From assembly GCF_009296175.1 (NCBI RefSeq), contig NZ_VOSK01000041.1, positions 1-40,547 on the forward strand: 40,547 nucleotides of DNA, written 5' to 3'. Shown one piece after another: positions 26,138 to 33,073 of the stretch. The stretch is from Microvirga tunisiensis. GTDB lineage: Bacteria; Pseudomonadota; Alphaproteobacteria; Rhizobiales; Beijerinckiaceae. The notes beneath the pieces were generated by a model. That model was not told the DNA's origin, searched no databases, and saw only the letters and a program-made list of their open reading frames with translations. Every line of letters starts with the position of its first letter. Position 1 is the stretch's first letter. The translations under genes were made by a program, and so were the position numbers.

Positions 26138-27223
26138 GTGCTCTACCGCGAGGCCGGCCAGTTCAAGACCAACTATGTCGCGGACAGCGCGATCTTTCCC
26201 CTGCGGGAAGACCGGATCGGGCTCACCCTCATCATCCTGGCGGCCTATGCGCTGGCTTTCCTCGGCAACAGCTTCCTGCTGCAGGCGGTGATGATACCGT
26301 TCCTGGTGTTCTCGCTTGCTGCAATTGGCCTCAACATCCTCACGGGCTATACGGGCCTTCTGTCGCTCGGCACCGGCGCCTTCATGGGCGTGGGGGCCTA
26401 TGCCTGCTACAAGCTGATGACGGCCTTTCCCGGCGTGAACGTGATCGTCTGGATCTTCGTATCGGGCTTCTTCTCCGCGGCCATCGGCGCCCTGTTCGGC
26501 CTGCCCTCGCTGCGCATCAAGGGCTTCTATCTGGCCGTGGCGACGCTCGCCGCGCAGTTCTTCCTGCAATGGTGCTTCATCCGCATCCCTTGGCTCGTGA
26601 ACTACAACGTCTCGGGCGCCCTCGATGCCCCCCTGCGCACCCTCTTCGGCATCCCGATCATGGGGCCCAACGCGACACCGCAGACGCGCTATCTCGTCGT
26701 GCTCACCATCGTGATCCTGCTCACCTGGCTCGCCTCCAACCTCGTTCACGGCCGTATCGGACGCATGTGGATCGCCATCCGCGACATGGATCTCGCGGCC
26801 GAGCTCATGGGCATCAGGCCGCTCCAGACGAAGCTCCTGGCCTTCGCCGTCTCGTCCTATTATTGCGGCGTCGCCGGCGCTCTGCTCGTCTTCCTCTGGT
26901 ATGGCGGCGCGGAATACGACGTGTTCAACATCAATCAATCCTTCTTCATCCTGTTCATGGTGATTATCGGTGGGCTGGGCAGCCTGATCGGCTCGTTCTT
27001 CGGTGCGGCGCTCATCTTCATCCTGCCGATCATCCTTGGCATCGTACTGCCTGCCATCCTGTCACCATTCGGCCTCTCGGTCGGCGCAGATGTCATCGAG
27101 CATTTGCGTTTCATGATCGTCGGCGCGCTCATCATCTTTTTCCTGATCGTCGAACCGCACGGCCTCGCGCGGCTCTGGCAGATCGGCAAACAGAAGCTCC
27201 TGGTCTGGCCGTTCCCTTACTGA
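26138..27223 (+). CDS. LivM-type ABC transporter permease
   Basis: About 361 residues with a GTG start at 26138, supported by AGGGAGA at 26124-26130, which overlaps the previous stop. After a roughly 30-residue cytoplasmic segment come many helices: LNILTGYTGLLSLGTGAFMG is the LivM signature, and GRMWIAIRDMDLAAELMGI the coupling loop. VIIGGLGSLIGSFFGAALI is the conserved late helix. It pairs with the LivH-type permease. A 73-bp gap with a strong ribosome-binding site follows before the binding protein. Confidence 0.92.
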   Translation: MLYREAGQFKTNYVADSAIFPLREDRIGLTLIILAAYALAFLGNSFLLQAVMIPFLVFSLAAIGLNILTGYTGLLSLGTGAFMGVGAYACYKLMTAFPGVNVIVWIFVSGFFSAAIGALFGLPSLRIKGFYLAVATLAAQFFLQWCFIRIPWLVNYNVSGALDAPLRTLFGIPIMGPNATPQTRYLVVLTIVILLTWLASNLVHGRIGRMWIAIRDMDLAAELMGIRPLQTKLLAFAVSSYYCGVAGALLVFLWYGGAEYDVFNINQSFFILFMVIIGGLGSLIGSFFGAALIFILPIILGIVLPAILSPFGLSVGADVIEHLRFMIVGALIIFFLIVEPHGLARLWQIGKQKLLVWPFPY

Positions 27224-27296
27224 CGGTGGACCGCCAAGGAGACAAAACGGAACAAGAATTCGGCCTTCAGCCGATACAACGGGAGGAAACGCAACC

Positions 27297-28619
27297 ATGT
27301 CGTTTCGCAAATTTGGTCTTGGATTAGCCGCCGCGACGATGCTGGCGGGTGTTGCCCTGCCTGCCTTCGCGCAGGATTCGATCTATGTGCCTCTCTTCAC
27401 ATACCGCACTGGCCCCTTCGCCGGGTCCGGCACGCCTATCGCCGACGGCATGCACGATTATCTGCGCATGCTCAACGAGCGTGACGGCGGCATCGGGGGC
27501 GTGAAGCTCGTGCTCGAGGAATGCGAGACCGGCTACGACACTAAGAAGGGTGTCGAGTGCTACGAGTCCGTGAAGGGCAAGAACCCGGTCGTGGTCAATC
27601 CGTGGTCGACGGGCATCACCCTGCCGCTGATCCCGCGCGCCTCCGTGGACAAGATCCCGATCCTGTCCATGGCCTATGGCCTCTCGGCCTCCGCCCGCGG
27701 CGACATCTTTCCCTGGGTCTTCAACCCGCCGGCCACGTACTGGGACGGCCTGTCGATGATCATCAAGTACATCGGCGAGAAGGAAGGCGGCCTCGACAAG
27801 CTGAAGGGCAAGAAGATCGGCTTCCTGCATCTCGATGCCAGCTTCGGCAAGGAGCCGATTCCGCTGCTCACGGAACTGTCGAAGGAGCTGGGCTTCGAGG
27901 TCGCGCTCTATCCCGTGGCCGCGCAGGACATGCAGAACCAGTCCTCGCAATGGCTCAGCGCTCGCCGCGACCGGCCCGACTACATGATCATGTGGGGTTG
28001 GGGCTCCATGAATGGCGCAGCCATCAAGGAAGCGGTTCGTTCTGGCTATCCGATGGATAAGTTCTACTCGGTCTGGTGGCCGGGCGAGGATGACGCGAAG
28101 AGCGGTGGCGCAGGCGCCAAGGGCTTCAAGATGCTCAACTGGCATGCGGTGGGAACGAACTTCCCTGCCGTCCAGGACATCCAGAAGCACGTGGTCGACA
28201 AGGGCTTCTCGAAGGCTCAGAAGGATAAGGTCGGCGAGCTTCTCTACAATCGCGGCATCTACAACTCGCTGCTGATCGCCGAAGGCATTGCCACGGCGCA
28301 GAAGCTCACAGGCAAGAAGGCGGTGACCGGCGAGGACGTGCGCCGCGGCATGGAGAACATCAAGCTCGATCCGGCCCGTCTGAAGGAGCTCGGGTTAGAG
28401 GGCTTCACCGATCAGCTCGTGCTTTCCTGCTCGGACCATAACGGGCACCGCGCCGCCTTCATGCAGGAATGGGACGGCACGAAATGGGTGAAGATCTCCA
28501 ATCCCATCGAGCCGATGACCGACCGCGTGAAAGGCCAACTCGAAGCGGCCGCGAAGGATTATGCCGAGAAGAATACCGGCTGGCCCAAGCGCACGGAAGC
28601 CTGCGACAAGGCAAGCTGA
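27297..28619 (+). CDS. Periplasmic substrate-binding protein of the Liv-type importer
   Basis: 440 residues with a clear Sec signal (FGLGLAAATMLAGVALPAFA, cleaved near residue 26). It is a type-1 periplasmic binding fold: IYVPLFTYRTGPFAGSGTPIADGMHDYL opens the first lobe, then GGIGGVKLVLEECETGYDTKKGVECYE. GGGAGGAAA at about 27281 sets the start. It is longer than classical LivK/LivJ, in line with binding proteins found with acyl-CoA synthetases. The ligand cannot be read from sequence; the flanking ligases argue for a carboxylic acid rather than an amino acid. Confidence 0.9.
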   Translation: MSFRKFGLGLAAATMLAGVALPAFAQDSIYVPLFTYRTGPFAGSGTPIADGMHDYLRMLNERDGGIGGVKLVLEECETGYDTKKGVECYESVKGKNPVVVNPWSTGITLPLIPRASVDKIPILSMAYGLSASARGDIFPWVFNPPATYWDGLSMIIKYIGEKEGGLDKLKGKKIGFLHLDASFGKEPIPLLTELSKELGFEVALYPVAAQDMQNQSSQWLSARRDRPDYMIMWGWGSMNGAAIKEAVRSGYPMDKFYSVWWPGEDDAKSGGAGAKGFKMLNWHAVGTNFPAVQDIQKHVVDKGFSKAQKDKVGELLYNRGIYNSLLIAEGIATAQKLTGKKAVTGEDVRRGMENIKLDPARLKELGLEGFTDQLVLSCSDHNGHRAAFMQEWDGTKWVKISNPIEPMTDRVKGQLEAAAKDYAEKNTGWPKRTEACDKAS

Positions 28620-28634
28620 GGCCAACCGCAACCT

Positions 28635-28738
28635 GCCCTCCTCCCCCGTGTGGGGAGGAGTTCGAGGCGGGGGTGTGAGCGCTAACCTATCAAGGTTCAG
28701 GCCAGCACCTCCGCCCTGACCCTGCCCACAAGGAGAGG
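28635..28738. repeat. Mosaic palindromic element between binding protein and second ATPase
   Basis: Several nested inverted repeats fill this gap. CCCTCCTCCCC near 28636 pairs with GGGGAGGAG near 28652. GGCGGGGGTG (28666-28675) pairs with CACCTCCGCC (28706-28715). AACCT 28684-28688 pairs with AGGTT 28693-28697. The arms resemble the common rhizobial intergenic palindromes. Its place after the binding-protein gene would let it stabilise the upstream mRNA or reduce read-through to the ATPase. Confidence 0.65.
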
Positions 28739-28757
28739 GAAAAGGAGAGAACCGCTT

Positions 28758-29606
28758 ATGACAAGCGCCGTTCAGATGCACGATCAGAACAAGCCGCAAC
28801 CGGCGGAGACTGTTCTGAACGTCAATAACATCGAGGTCATCTACGACCACGTCATCCTTGTGCTGAAAGGCGTTTCCCTCAATGTGCCCAAGGGCGGCAT
28901 CGTGGCGCTGCTCGGTGCGAACGGGGCCGGCAAGACGACGACGCTCAAGGCCATCTCCAACCTGCTCCGCGCCGAGCGCGGCGAGGTGACGAAGGGCTCG
29001 ATCGAGTTCAAAGGCGAGCGGATCGATCGTCTCTCGCCCAACGAGTTGGTGCGACGGGGCTGCATCCAGGTTCTTGAAGGCCGCCACTGCTTCGGCCATC
29101 TTACCATTGAGGAAAACCTGCTCACCGGCGCCTTCACGCGCAAAGACGGCAACGCCGCCATCCGACGCGATATCGAGGCGATTTACGAGTACTTCCCGCG
29201 CCTGAAGCAGCGGCGCTCATCCATGGCGGGTTATACCTCCGGCGGCGAGCAGCAGATGTGCGCCATCGGCCGGGCCATGATGTCGAAGCCCTCGATGATC
29301 CTGCTGGACGAACCCTCTATGGGTCTCGCGCCGCAGATTGTGGCGGAGATCTTCGAGATCGTGCGCAAGCTCAACGCGACGGAGGGCGTCTCCTTTCTGC
29401 TCGCCGAGCAGAACACCAACATGGCGCTGAAATACGCCACTTACGGCTATATCCTCGAAACGGGCCGTGTCGTCATGGACGGACCCGCGCAGATGCTGCG
29501 CGAGAACGAGGACGTGAAGGAATTCTACCTCGGCGTGTCGGAGGGCGACCGCAAATCGTTCCGGGCCGTGAAGAGCTACAAGCGGCGCAAGCGCTGGCTG
29601 GCGTAA
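28758..29606 (+). CDS. LivF-type ABC transporter ATPase
   Basis: 282 residues with Walker A GANGAGKTT (53-61), signature YTSGGEQQMCAIGRAM, Walker B SMILLDEPSMGLAP and the H-loop region FLLAEQNTNMALKYA. GRHCFGHLTIEENLLTGA is the LivF form of the Q-loop region. The 40-residue C-terminal extension with KSYKRRKRWLA is basic and is seen in LivF proteins of this ligase-linked class. It completes the importer. The next gene starts three bases after the stop. Confidence 0.92.
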   Translation: MTSAVQMHDQNKPQPAETVLNVNNIEVIYDHVILVLKGVSLNVPKGGIVALLGANGAGKTTTLKAISNLLRAERGEVTKGSIEFKGERIDRLSPNELVRRGCIQVLEGRHCFGHLTIEENLLTGAFTRKDGNAAIRRDIEAIYEYFPRLKQRRSSMAGYTSGGEQQMCAIGRAMMSKPSMILLDEPSMGLAPQIVAEIFEIVRKLNATEGVSFLLAEQNTNMALKYATYGYILETGRVVMDGPAQMLRENEDVKEFYLGVSEGDRKSFRAVKSYKRRKRWLA

Positions 29607-29609
29607 ACA

Positions 29610-30170
29610 ATGACCTTGGAAAATTGGATTAGAGAAGCAGATGATCAAACCCGGCATGAGCGATTAGCTCGGGCTAATGAAGTATCGAAGCTCTTCCCCG
29701 AGACAGAGATGGGCCGGCTGTTCTCAGGAGGTGAGCAAACCTATAGAGCTTTCGTTGAGGCACAGCTCACATACATAAGCGGACTCTACCTATCGACGAT
29801 ATTGATGGCTCTCGCTGCCCTGGAGAGGCATTTCGCTGGTGCATTTTATGCTTCCGGCCTTGAGGCAGCTAAAAGAATGAGCTTCGAGAATTTATCGGAA
29901 AGGGGCCAAGAAACAGGTTTGTTCAGTGCAGACCATGCCGATGATTTTGAGAAGTTTCGCGTGATCAGAAATTCGTACGCTCATTTTCGCGAACCTGCTC
30001 ATGAACTCTCAAGTATCCAACGTATGATCCGTGAGGATGCAGATTTCGACACTATTCTACGTGGTGACGCTTGGGACGCACTCCAGATCATGGCGCGGTA
30101 CTTTAATGAATATCCTTATCCATGGCTCAGAGTTGAACCACAAGTATTAGAAGCTGAAAAAGAGAACTGA
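29610..30170 (+). CDS. HEPN-like hypothetical protein inserted in the transporter operon
   Basis: 186 residues of unrecognised family. The predicted all-helical protein carries RNSYAH (R120 to H125), the Rx4H motif of HEPN nucleotidyltransferase/RNase-type domains, within FEKFRVIRNSYAHFREPAHE. A helix rich in aromatic and small residues precedes it (YISGLYLSTILMALAALERHF). G+C and codon choice are clearly lower than in the genes on both sides (many AAA, TTA, AGA, GAT codons), suggesting recent acquisition. It begins three bases after the LivF stop, and its stop TGA shares a base with the next ATG, so it is embedded in the operon. The HEPN assignment rests on the motif and helical pattern only. 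Confidence 0.75.
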   Translation: MTLENWIREADDQTRHERLARANEVSKLFPETEMGRLFSGGEQTYRAFVEAQLTYISGLYLSTILMALAALERHFAGAFYASGLEAAKRMSFENLSERGQETGLFSADHADDFEKFRVIRNSYAHFREPAHELSSIQRMIREDADFDTILRGDAWDALQIMARYFNEYPYPWLRVEPQVLEAEKEN

Positions 30171-31402
30171 TGTCTGACACCTTCGATACCCTTGAAACGC
30201 GCGACAGAGCCGAGCGCGAAGCTTCTCTCTTTGCGCGACTTCCGGAGATCCTGAAACAGGCCGTCAAAGCTCCCACCTATGCAGAACGCTTCAAAGGCAT
30301 CGACCTCGACAGCATCAGGAGCCGCGAGGCGCTCGCCACCCTGCCGGTGCTGCGCAAATCCGAATTGCCGGCTCTGCAGAAAACCGCCCTGCCCTTCGGT
30401 GGCTTCGTCTCCGATGCACCAGGCTCATTCGGCCGTCTCTTCACGTCGCCCGGTCCGATCTTCGAGCTGGAGGGAACCGTTTCGGATCCTTGGCGCTCCG
30501 CACGCGGGCTCTTCGCCGCCGGGTTCCGACGCGGGGACGTGGTGCTCAACACCTTCAGCTATCACCTGACGCCCGGCGGCTTCATCATGGATTCCGGCGC
30601 GCGGGCCTTGGGCTGCGCCGTCATTCCGGCAGGGCCCGGCAACACCGAGCAGCAGTTCGAGTTGATCGAGGCCTACCGCCCGGTAGCCTATTGCGGCACG
30701 CCGGACTTTCTCAAGATCCTGCTCGACGGTGCTGCGGCGGCCGGGCGGGACATCTCCTCCATCAGGCGCGCGCTCGTGTCGGGCGCGGCGTTTCCGAAGT
30801 CGCTGCAGGAGGAATTCTCGTCCAAGGGTATCGAGTCCTATCAGGCCTATGCCACGGCGGATCTCGGCTTCATTGCCTACGAGACCTCCGCCCGCGACGG
30901 ACTCGTCGTCAACGAAGACATCATTGTCGAGATCGTGCGGCCGGGCACGGGCGATCCGGTGCCGGAGGGCGATGTCGGCGAGATCGTCGTGACGACGCTC
31001 GATCCACATCGTCCGTTCATCCGCCTCGCTCTCGGAGACCTGACAGCGGCCGTGAGCGGGGTCAGCTCCTGCGGTCGTACCAGCATGCGCATCAAAGGCT
31101 GGATGGGCCGCGCAGATCAGGCCGCCAAGGTCAAAGGCATGTTCGTTCGGCCCGAGCAGGTGGCGGAGATCGGCCGGCGCCATCCCGAACTCGGCCGGCT
31201 GCGCCTCGTCATCACCCGCGAAGGCGAGATGGACGTCATGATGCTCGCTGCCGAAACGGCCGAGCCGAGCGACGACCTCTCGGCAGCGGTAGGCGCGACC
31301 CTTCAGATCATCGCGAAGCTGAAAGGGTCGGTGACTCTCGCGACGCCTGGAAGCCTCCCGAACGACGGTAAGGTCATCGCGGATGAACGCAAATACGATT
31401 GA
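30170..31402 (+). CDS. PaaK-like phenylacetate-CoA ligase family protein, atypical
   Basis: 410 residues aligning in outline with phenylacetate-CoA ligases: ARGLFAAGFRRGDVVLNTFSYHLTPGGF (about 111-138), VIPAGPGNTEQQ (about 151-162), ALVSGAAFP, then VGEIVVTTLDPHRPFIRLALGDLT, GRADQAAKVKGMFVRPEQV and a C-terminal LKGSVTLATPGSLPNDGK. The usual Ser/Thr/Gly phosphate loop (SSGTTGKP in PaaK) is replaced by FTSPGPIFELEG at residues 91-102. It may act on another acyl-AMP reaction or with changed ATP binding. Start ATG 30170 overlaps the previous stop. Last clear gene of the operon. Confidence 0.85.
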   Translation: MSDTFDTLETRDRAEREASLFARLPEILKQAVKAPTYAERFKGIDLDSIRSREALATLPVLRKSELPALQKTALPFGGFVSDAPGSFGRLFTSPGPIFELEGTVSDPWRSARGLFAAGFRRGDVVLNTFSYHLTPGGFIMDSGARALGCAVIPAGPGNTEQQFELIEAYRPVAYCGTPDFLKILLDGAAAAGRDISSIRRALVSGAAFPKSLQEEFSSKGIESYQAYATADLGFIAYETSARDGLVVNEDIIVEIVRPGTGDPVPEGDVGEIVVTTLDPHRPFIRLALGDLTAAVSGVSSCGRTSMRIKGWMGRADQAAKVKGMFVRPEQVAEIGRRHPELGRLRLVITREGEMDVMMLAAETAEPSDDLSAAVGATLQIIAKLKGSVTLATPGSLPNDGKVIADERKYD

Positions 31403-31622
31403 GCAGCTCTTTTCAGAATGGCAATCCAGCTTTGCGGGATTGCAAAATAAGCCGAGCCAAGATGCCTTGAACGCAGGACTCGCGCTCCATAAGCTCAAGC
31501 TCATAGTGATTCGAACTGAGAAAAGTCAGGAATTACAAAAAGAAAGAGCACCCATAGGGGTGCTCTTAAGGTGTCCGGCCGTAGGGGCAAAAAAGACCGG
31601 AGATGCCAATAAACGCCCTTAG
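31383..31622 (+). CDS. Possible small low-G+C gene after the PaaK-like gene
   Basis: 79-residue frame beginning 20 bp before the PaaK-like stop: MNANTIEQLFSEWQ, then a Lys/Leu-rich helical part (ALHKLKLIVIRTEKSQEL). G+C is low, as in the HEPN-like gene on the other side of the PaaK-like gene. There is no clear ribosome-binding site, and the last third crosses a perfect 10-bp hairpin (31544-31567), which is unusual for coding DNA. It could be the damaged remnant of an inserted gene or a chance frame. Confidence 0.3.
   Translation: MNANTIEQLFSEWQSSFAGLQNKPSQDALNAGLALHKLKLIVIRTEKSQELQKERAPIGVLLRCPAVGAKKTGDANKRP
31535..31567 (-). terminator. Rho-independent terminator on the minus strand
   Basis: AAGAGCACCC 31544-31553 pairs with GGGTGCTCTT 31558-31567 around loop ATAG. 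On the minus strand the hairpin is followed by TTTCTTTTTG, a good terminator tail. The plus side has an A-rich lead and only TT after the stem, so it would be weaker in that direction, where the transporter operon ends. Confidence 0.55.
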
Positions 31623-31790
31623 TTGAAGTTGGTTCCAAAGTTTTTCAAATTTCTTGCCAAGCCTGTGCCTCAATGAGGTCACGTTTCCGGGGTCTAGGCC
31701 AAAGCTTCCCGTGGGGGCAAACACGGGCTGGGGCCGCGACCACAGATCCTTCAAAGGACAGGGTCGCGGCCATTTTCATCTCAAAGCTTG
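31568..31790 (-). ncRNA. Candidate structured minus-strand RNA
   Basis: This non-coding stretch contains several strong hairpins: GGCCGCGACC 31732-31741 with GGTCGCGGCC 31762-31771 (and inner TCCTT/AAGGA), CCCGTG with CACGGG near 31708-31726, and TCCGG with CCGGA near 31575-31601. On the minus strand it leads into the terminator at 31567-31535, giving a possible RNA of about 230 bases. No homology to 6S, tmRNA or SRP RNA is apparent and no promoter is clear. Confidence 0.3.
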
Positions 31791-31820
31791 GCTATTCGGG
31801 ATTAGGCGCGAGGGGCCGTT

Positions 31821-31865
31821 GCATCGGTCATCGCCGAAAGCTGGATCCGCTTCCCCGCACGATGC
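31821..31865. repeat. Degenerate copy of the GCATCG palindromic repeat
   Basis: GCATCGGTCATCGCCGAAAG begins the left arm and CCCCGCACGATGC ends the right arm around CTGGATCCGCTT. It is a decayed relative of the perfect palindrome at 33559-33598 and lies between the minus-strand structured region and the terminator of the outer-membrane gene. Confidence 0.45.
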
Positions 31866-31872
31866 ACAGAAA

Positions 31873-31907
31873 AAAGGCCCGAGAGGATCCCTCGGGCCTT
31901 TCTGTTG
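31873..31907 (-). terminator. Terminator of the outer-membrane protein gene
   Basis: AAAGGCCCGAG 31873-31883 and CTCGGGCCTTT 31891-31901 form an 11-bp stem with a 7-base loop. On the minus strand the stem is followed by a run of T before CTGTGC. It lies 20 bp beyond the stop at 31922 and may also work in the plus direction. Confidence 0.85.
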
Positions 31908-31921
31908 TTAGGTGGAACGTC

Positions 31922-32695
31922 TCAGTAGGTGCCGAACTTGAAGTTCAGCTTGGCACGAGCGACGAAGAAGTCGTTGTCGTCGCTGCCTCCGGCGGGAGCA
32001 ACGACGTCGAACGCCGGTCCGCCGGCGGCCGGCTGGAAGGAGCCGACAACTCCACCGCCAAAGTCGTCGTCGTCATCGAAGCTGAGCCACAGGCCTTCGA
32101 GACCGAAGGTGACCGCCGAAGAGCCGAACCAATTTACCGGCAGCGCCCATTCGACACCGCCGCCGGCCACCCAGCCCGTATTATCGTCGGTATAGGCCAG
32201 ACCGCCTGTGGCGTAGATCAACACGCGATCGAACGCGACACCGGCACGGGCACGCACCGTGCCGAACCAATCCGACAGGTCGTTATTGAATGTTCCGGGC
32301 ACGAAGGTGCCGGGCACGCCCGCCGGAATGAACGCAACATTCTCTTCCTGATCGGTGTCGGCCCACTGGATGTCGGTTTCCAGACCGATCACGAAAGAGC
32401 CGATCTGGTAGTTGTAACCGATCTGACCGCCGCCGGTGAACCCACCGTCACCATTGTCCGGGAAGAATAGGGTGCCCGGGACCGCACCGCCGAGGACGGC
32501 GGTTTGCCGATCATTGTCACGCCAGCCCCAGCCGGCGTTCACACCAGCGTAGAATCCGGTCCACGTGAAGATCGGCGCCGTGATGATCGGTGCAGGAGGT
32601 GGTGCCTGACTTGGAAGATCGGCGGCAGAGGCAGCGGCTGCAGCAAGCGTGACGCTTGCAACCCCTGCGAGGAGGCTAATTACGCACTTTCTCAT
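31922..32695 (-). CDS. Outer-membrane beta-barrel protein (Omp25/Omp31-like)
   Basis: 257 residues: a Sec signal ending ASAADLP (cleaved near residue 24), a proline-rich linker, then FTWTGFYAGVNAGWGW, the hallmark of the rhizobial Omp25/31 and RopB porin-like family. An eight-stranded barrel is suggested by alternating aromatic strands such as GGQIGYNYQIGSFVIGLETD and VRARAGVAFDRVLIYATGG, and the C-terminus ends in the typical KLNFKFGTY. An unusually acidic loop DDDDDF is present. AAGGGG lies before the start on the minus strand, and there is a dedicated terminator downstream, so it is probably monocistronic. The role is envelope structure, with no transport specificity known. Confidence 0.92.
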   Translation of the reverse strand: MRKCVISLLAGVASVTLAAAAASAADLPSQAPPPAPIITAPIFTWTGFYAGVNAGWGWRDNDRQTAVLGGAVPGTLFFPDNGDGGFTGGGQIGYNYQIGSFVIGLETDIQWADTDQEENVAFIPAGVPGTFVPGTFNNDLSDWFGTVRARAGVAFDRVLIYATGGLAYTDDNTGWVAGGGVEWALPVNWFGSSAVTFGLEGLWLSFDDDDDFGGGVVGSFQPAAGGPAFDVVAPAGGSDDNDFFVARAKLNFKFGTY

Positions 32696-32808
32696 AACCG
32701 TAACCCCTTAGTGTGAGGACTCACGGTGAAAACTTACGCCCGTTCCACTTGGGAAAGCTATTGCAAAGGGGCAACACCTACATGTTCGATCAGTATTCAA
32801 TGGGTGCA

Positions 32809-32824
32809 AAAGTAGTACTACTTT
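32809..32824. promoter_or_regulatory. Perfect 16-bp palindrome upstream of the outer-membrane gene
   Basis: AAAGTAGTACTACTTT is fully self-complementary and lies about 115 bp upstream of the minus-strand start at 32695, in an A/T-rich promoter region. It has the size and symmetry of an operator for a dimeric regulator. No known consensus is recognised. Confidence 0.4.
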
Positions 32825-32888
32825 CGATGTAAAGAATTTTATCCAATACTGCAGAAAATAAATTTCTTAACAAGACCTTTAAAGTTAT

Positions 32889-32917
32889 TTGACATTACTT
32901 GGAAGGCATGTCCTAAT
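32889..32917 (+). promoter_or_regulatory. Sigma-70 type promoter of a small RNA
   Basis: TTGACA at 32889-32894 is a perfect -35 element. With a 17-bp spacer the -10 element is CCTAAT (32912-32917), embedded in CCTAATAAT. Transcription would start near 32924, just before a short stem-loop and terminator. Confidence 0.6.
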
Positions 32918-32923
32918 AATCGT

Positions 32924-32988
32924 GTTTTCGGCTTGACAACCGAAGGCGAGGAGATCACTCAACCCTGCCCTTTGGGCGGGGTTTTTTC
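32924..32988 (+). ncRNA. Orphan small RNA of about 65 bases
   Basis: Downstream of the promoter at 32889-32917 the transcript would fold a 5' hairpin (TTCGG, loop CTTGACAA, CCGAA at about 32927-32944). A single-stranded purine-rich stretch GGCGAGGAGATCACTC follows, then a terminator: CCCTGCCC 32963-32970, loop TTT, GGGCGGGG 32974-32981, TTTTTT 32982-32987. There is no start codon or plus-strand gene after it, so it is not a leader. The exposed GAGGAG could base-pair with CTCC-type targets. Family not recognised. Confidence 0.6.
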
Positions 32989-33005
32989 TGGAAATGAAGG
33001 CGCTA

Positions 33006-33050
33006 GAGCATCGCTTGGCGCGAAAACCGGGACTACTTTTCGCCGACGCG
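33006..33050. repeat. Degenerate copy of the GCATCG palindromic repeat
   Basis: GAGCATCGCTTGGCGCGAAAA is echoed by TTTTCGCCGACGCG with imperfect pairing (CGAAAA 33021-33026 with TTTTCG 33037-33042). Same general layout as 33559-33598. It sits directly after the small RNA terminator. Confidence 0.45.
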
Positions 33051-33073
33051 GGCCTCTGGTTCTTCACGATCCA

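Noticed and set aside
25816..27327. Plus-strand 503-codon frame across the two permease genes
   Set aside because: Reads Arg/His-rich out-of-frame translation of both permeases, whose own frames show the LivH and LivM motifs.
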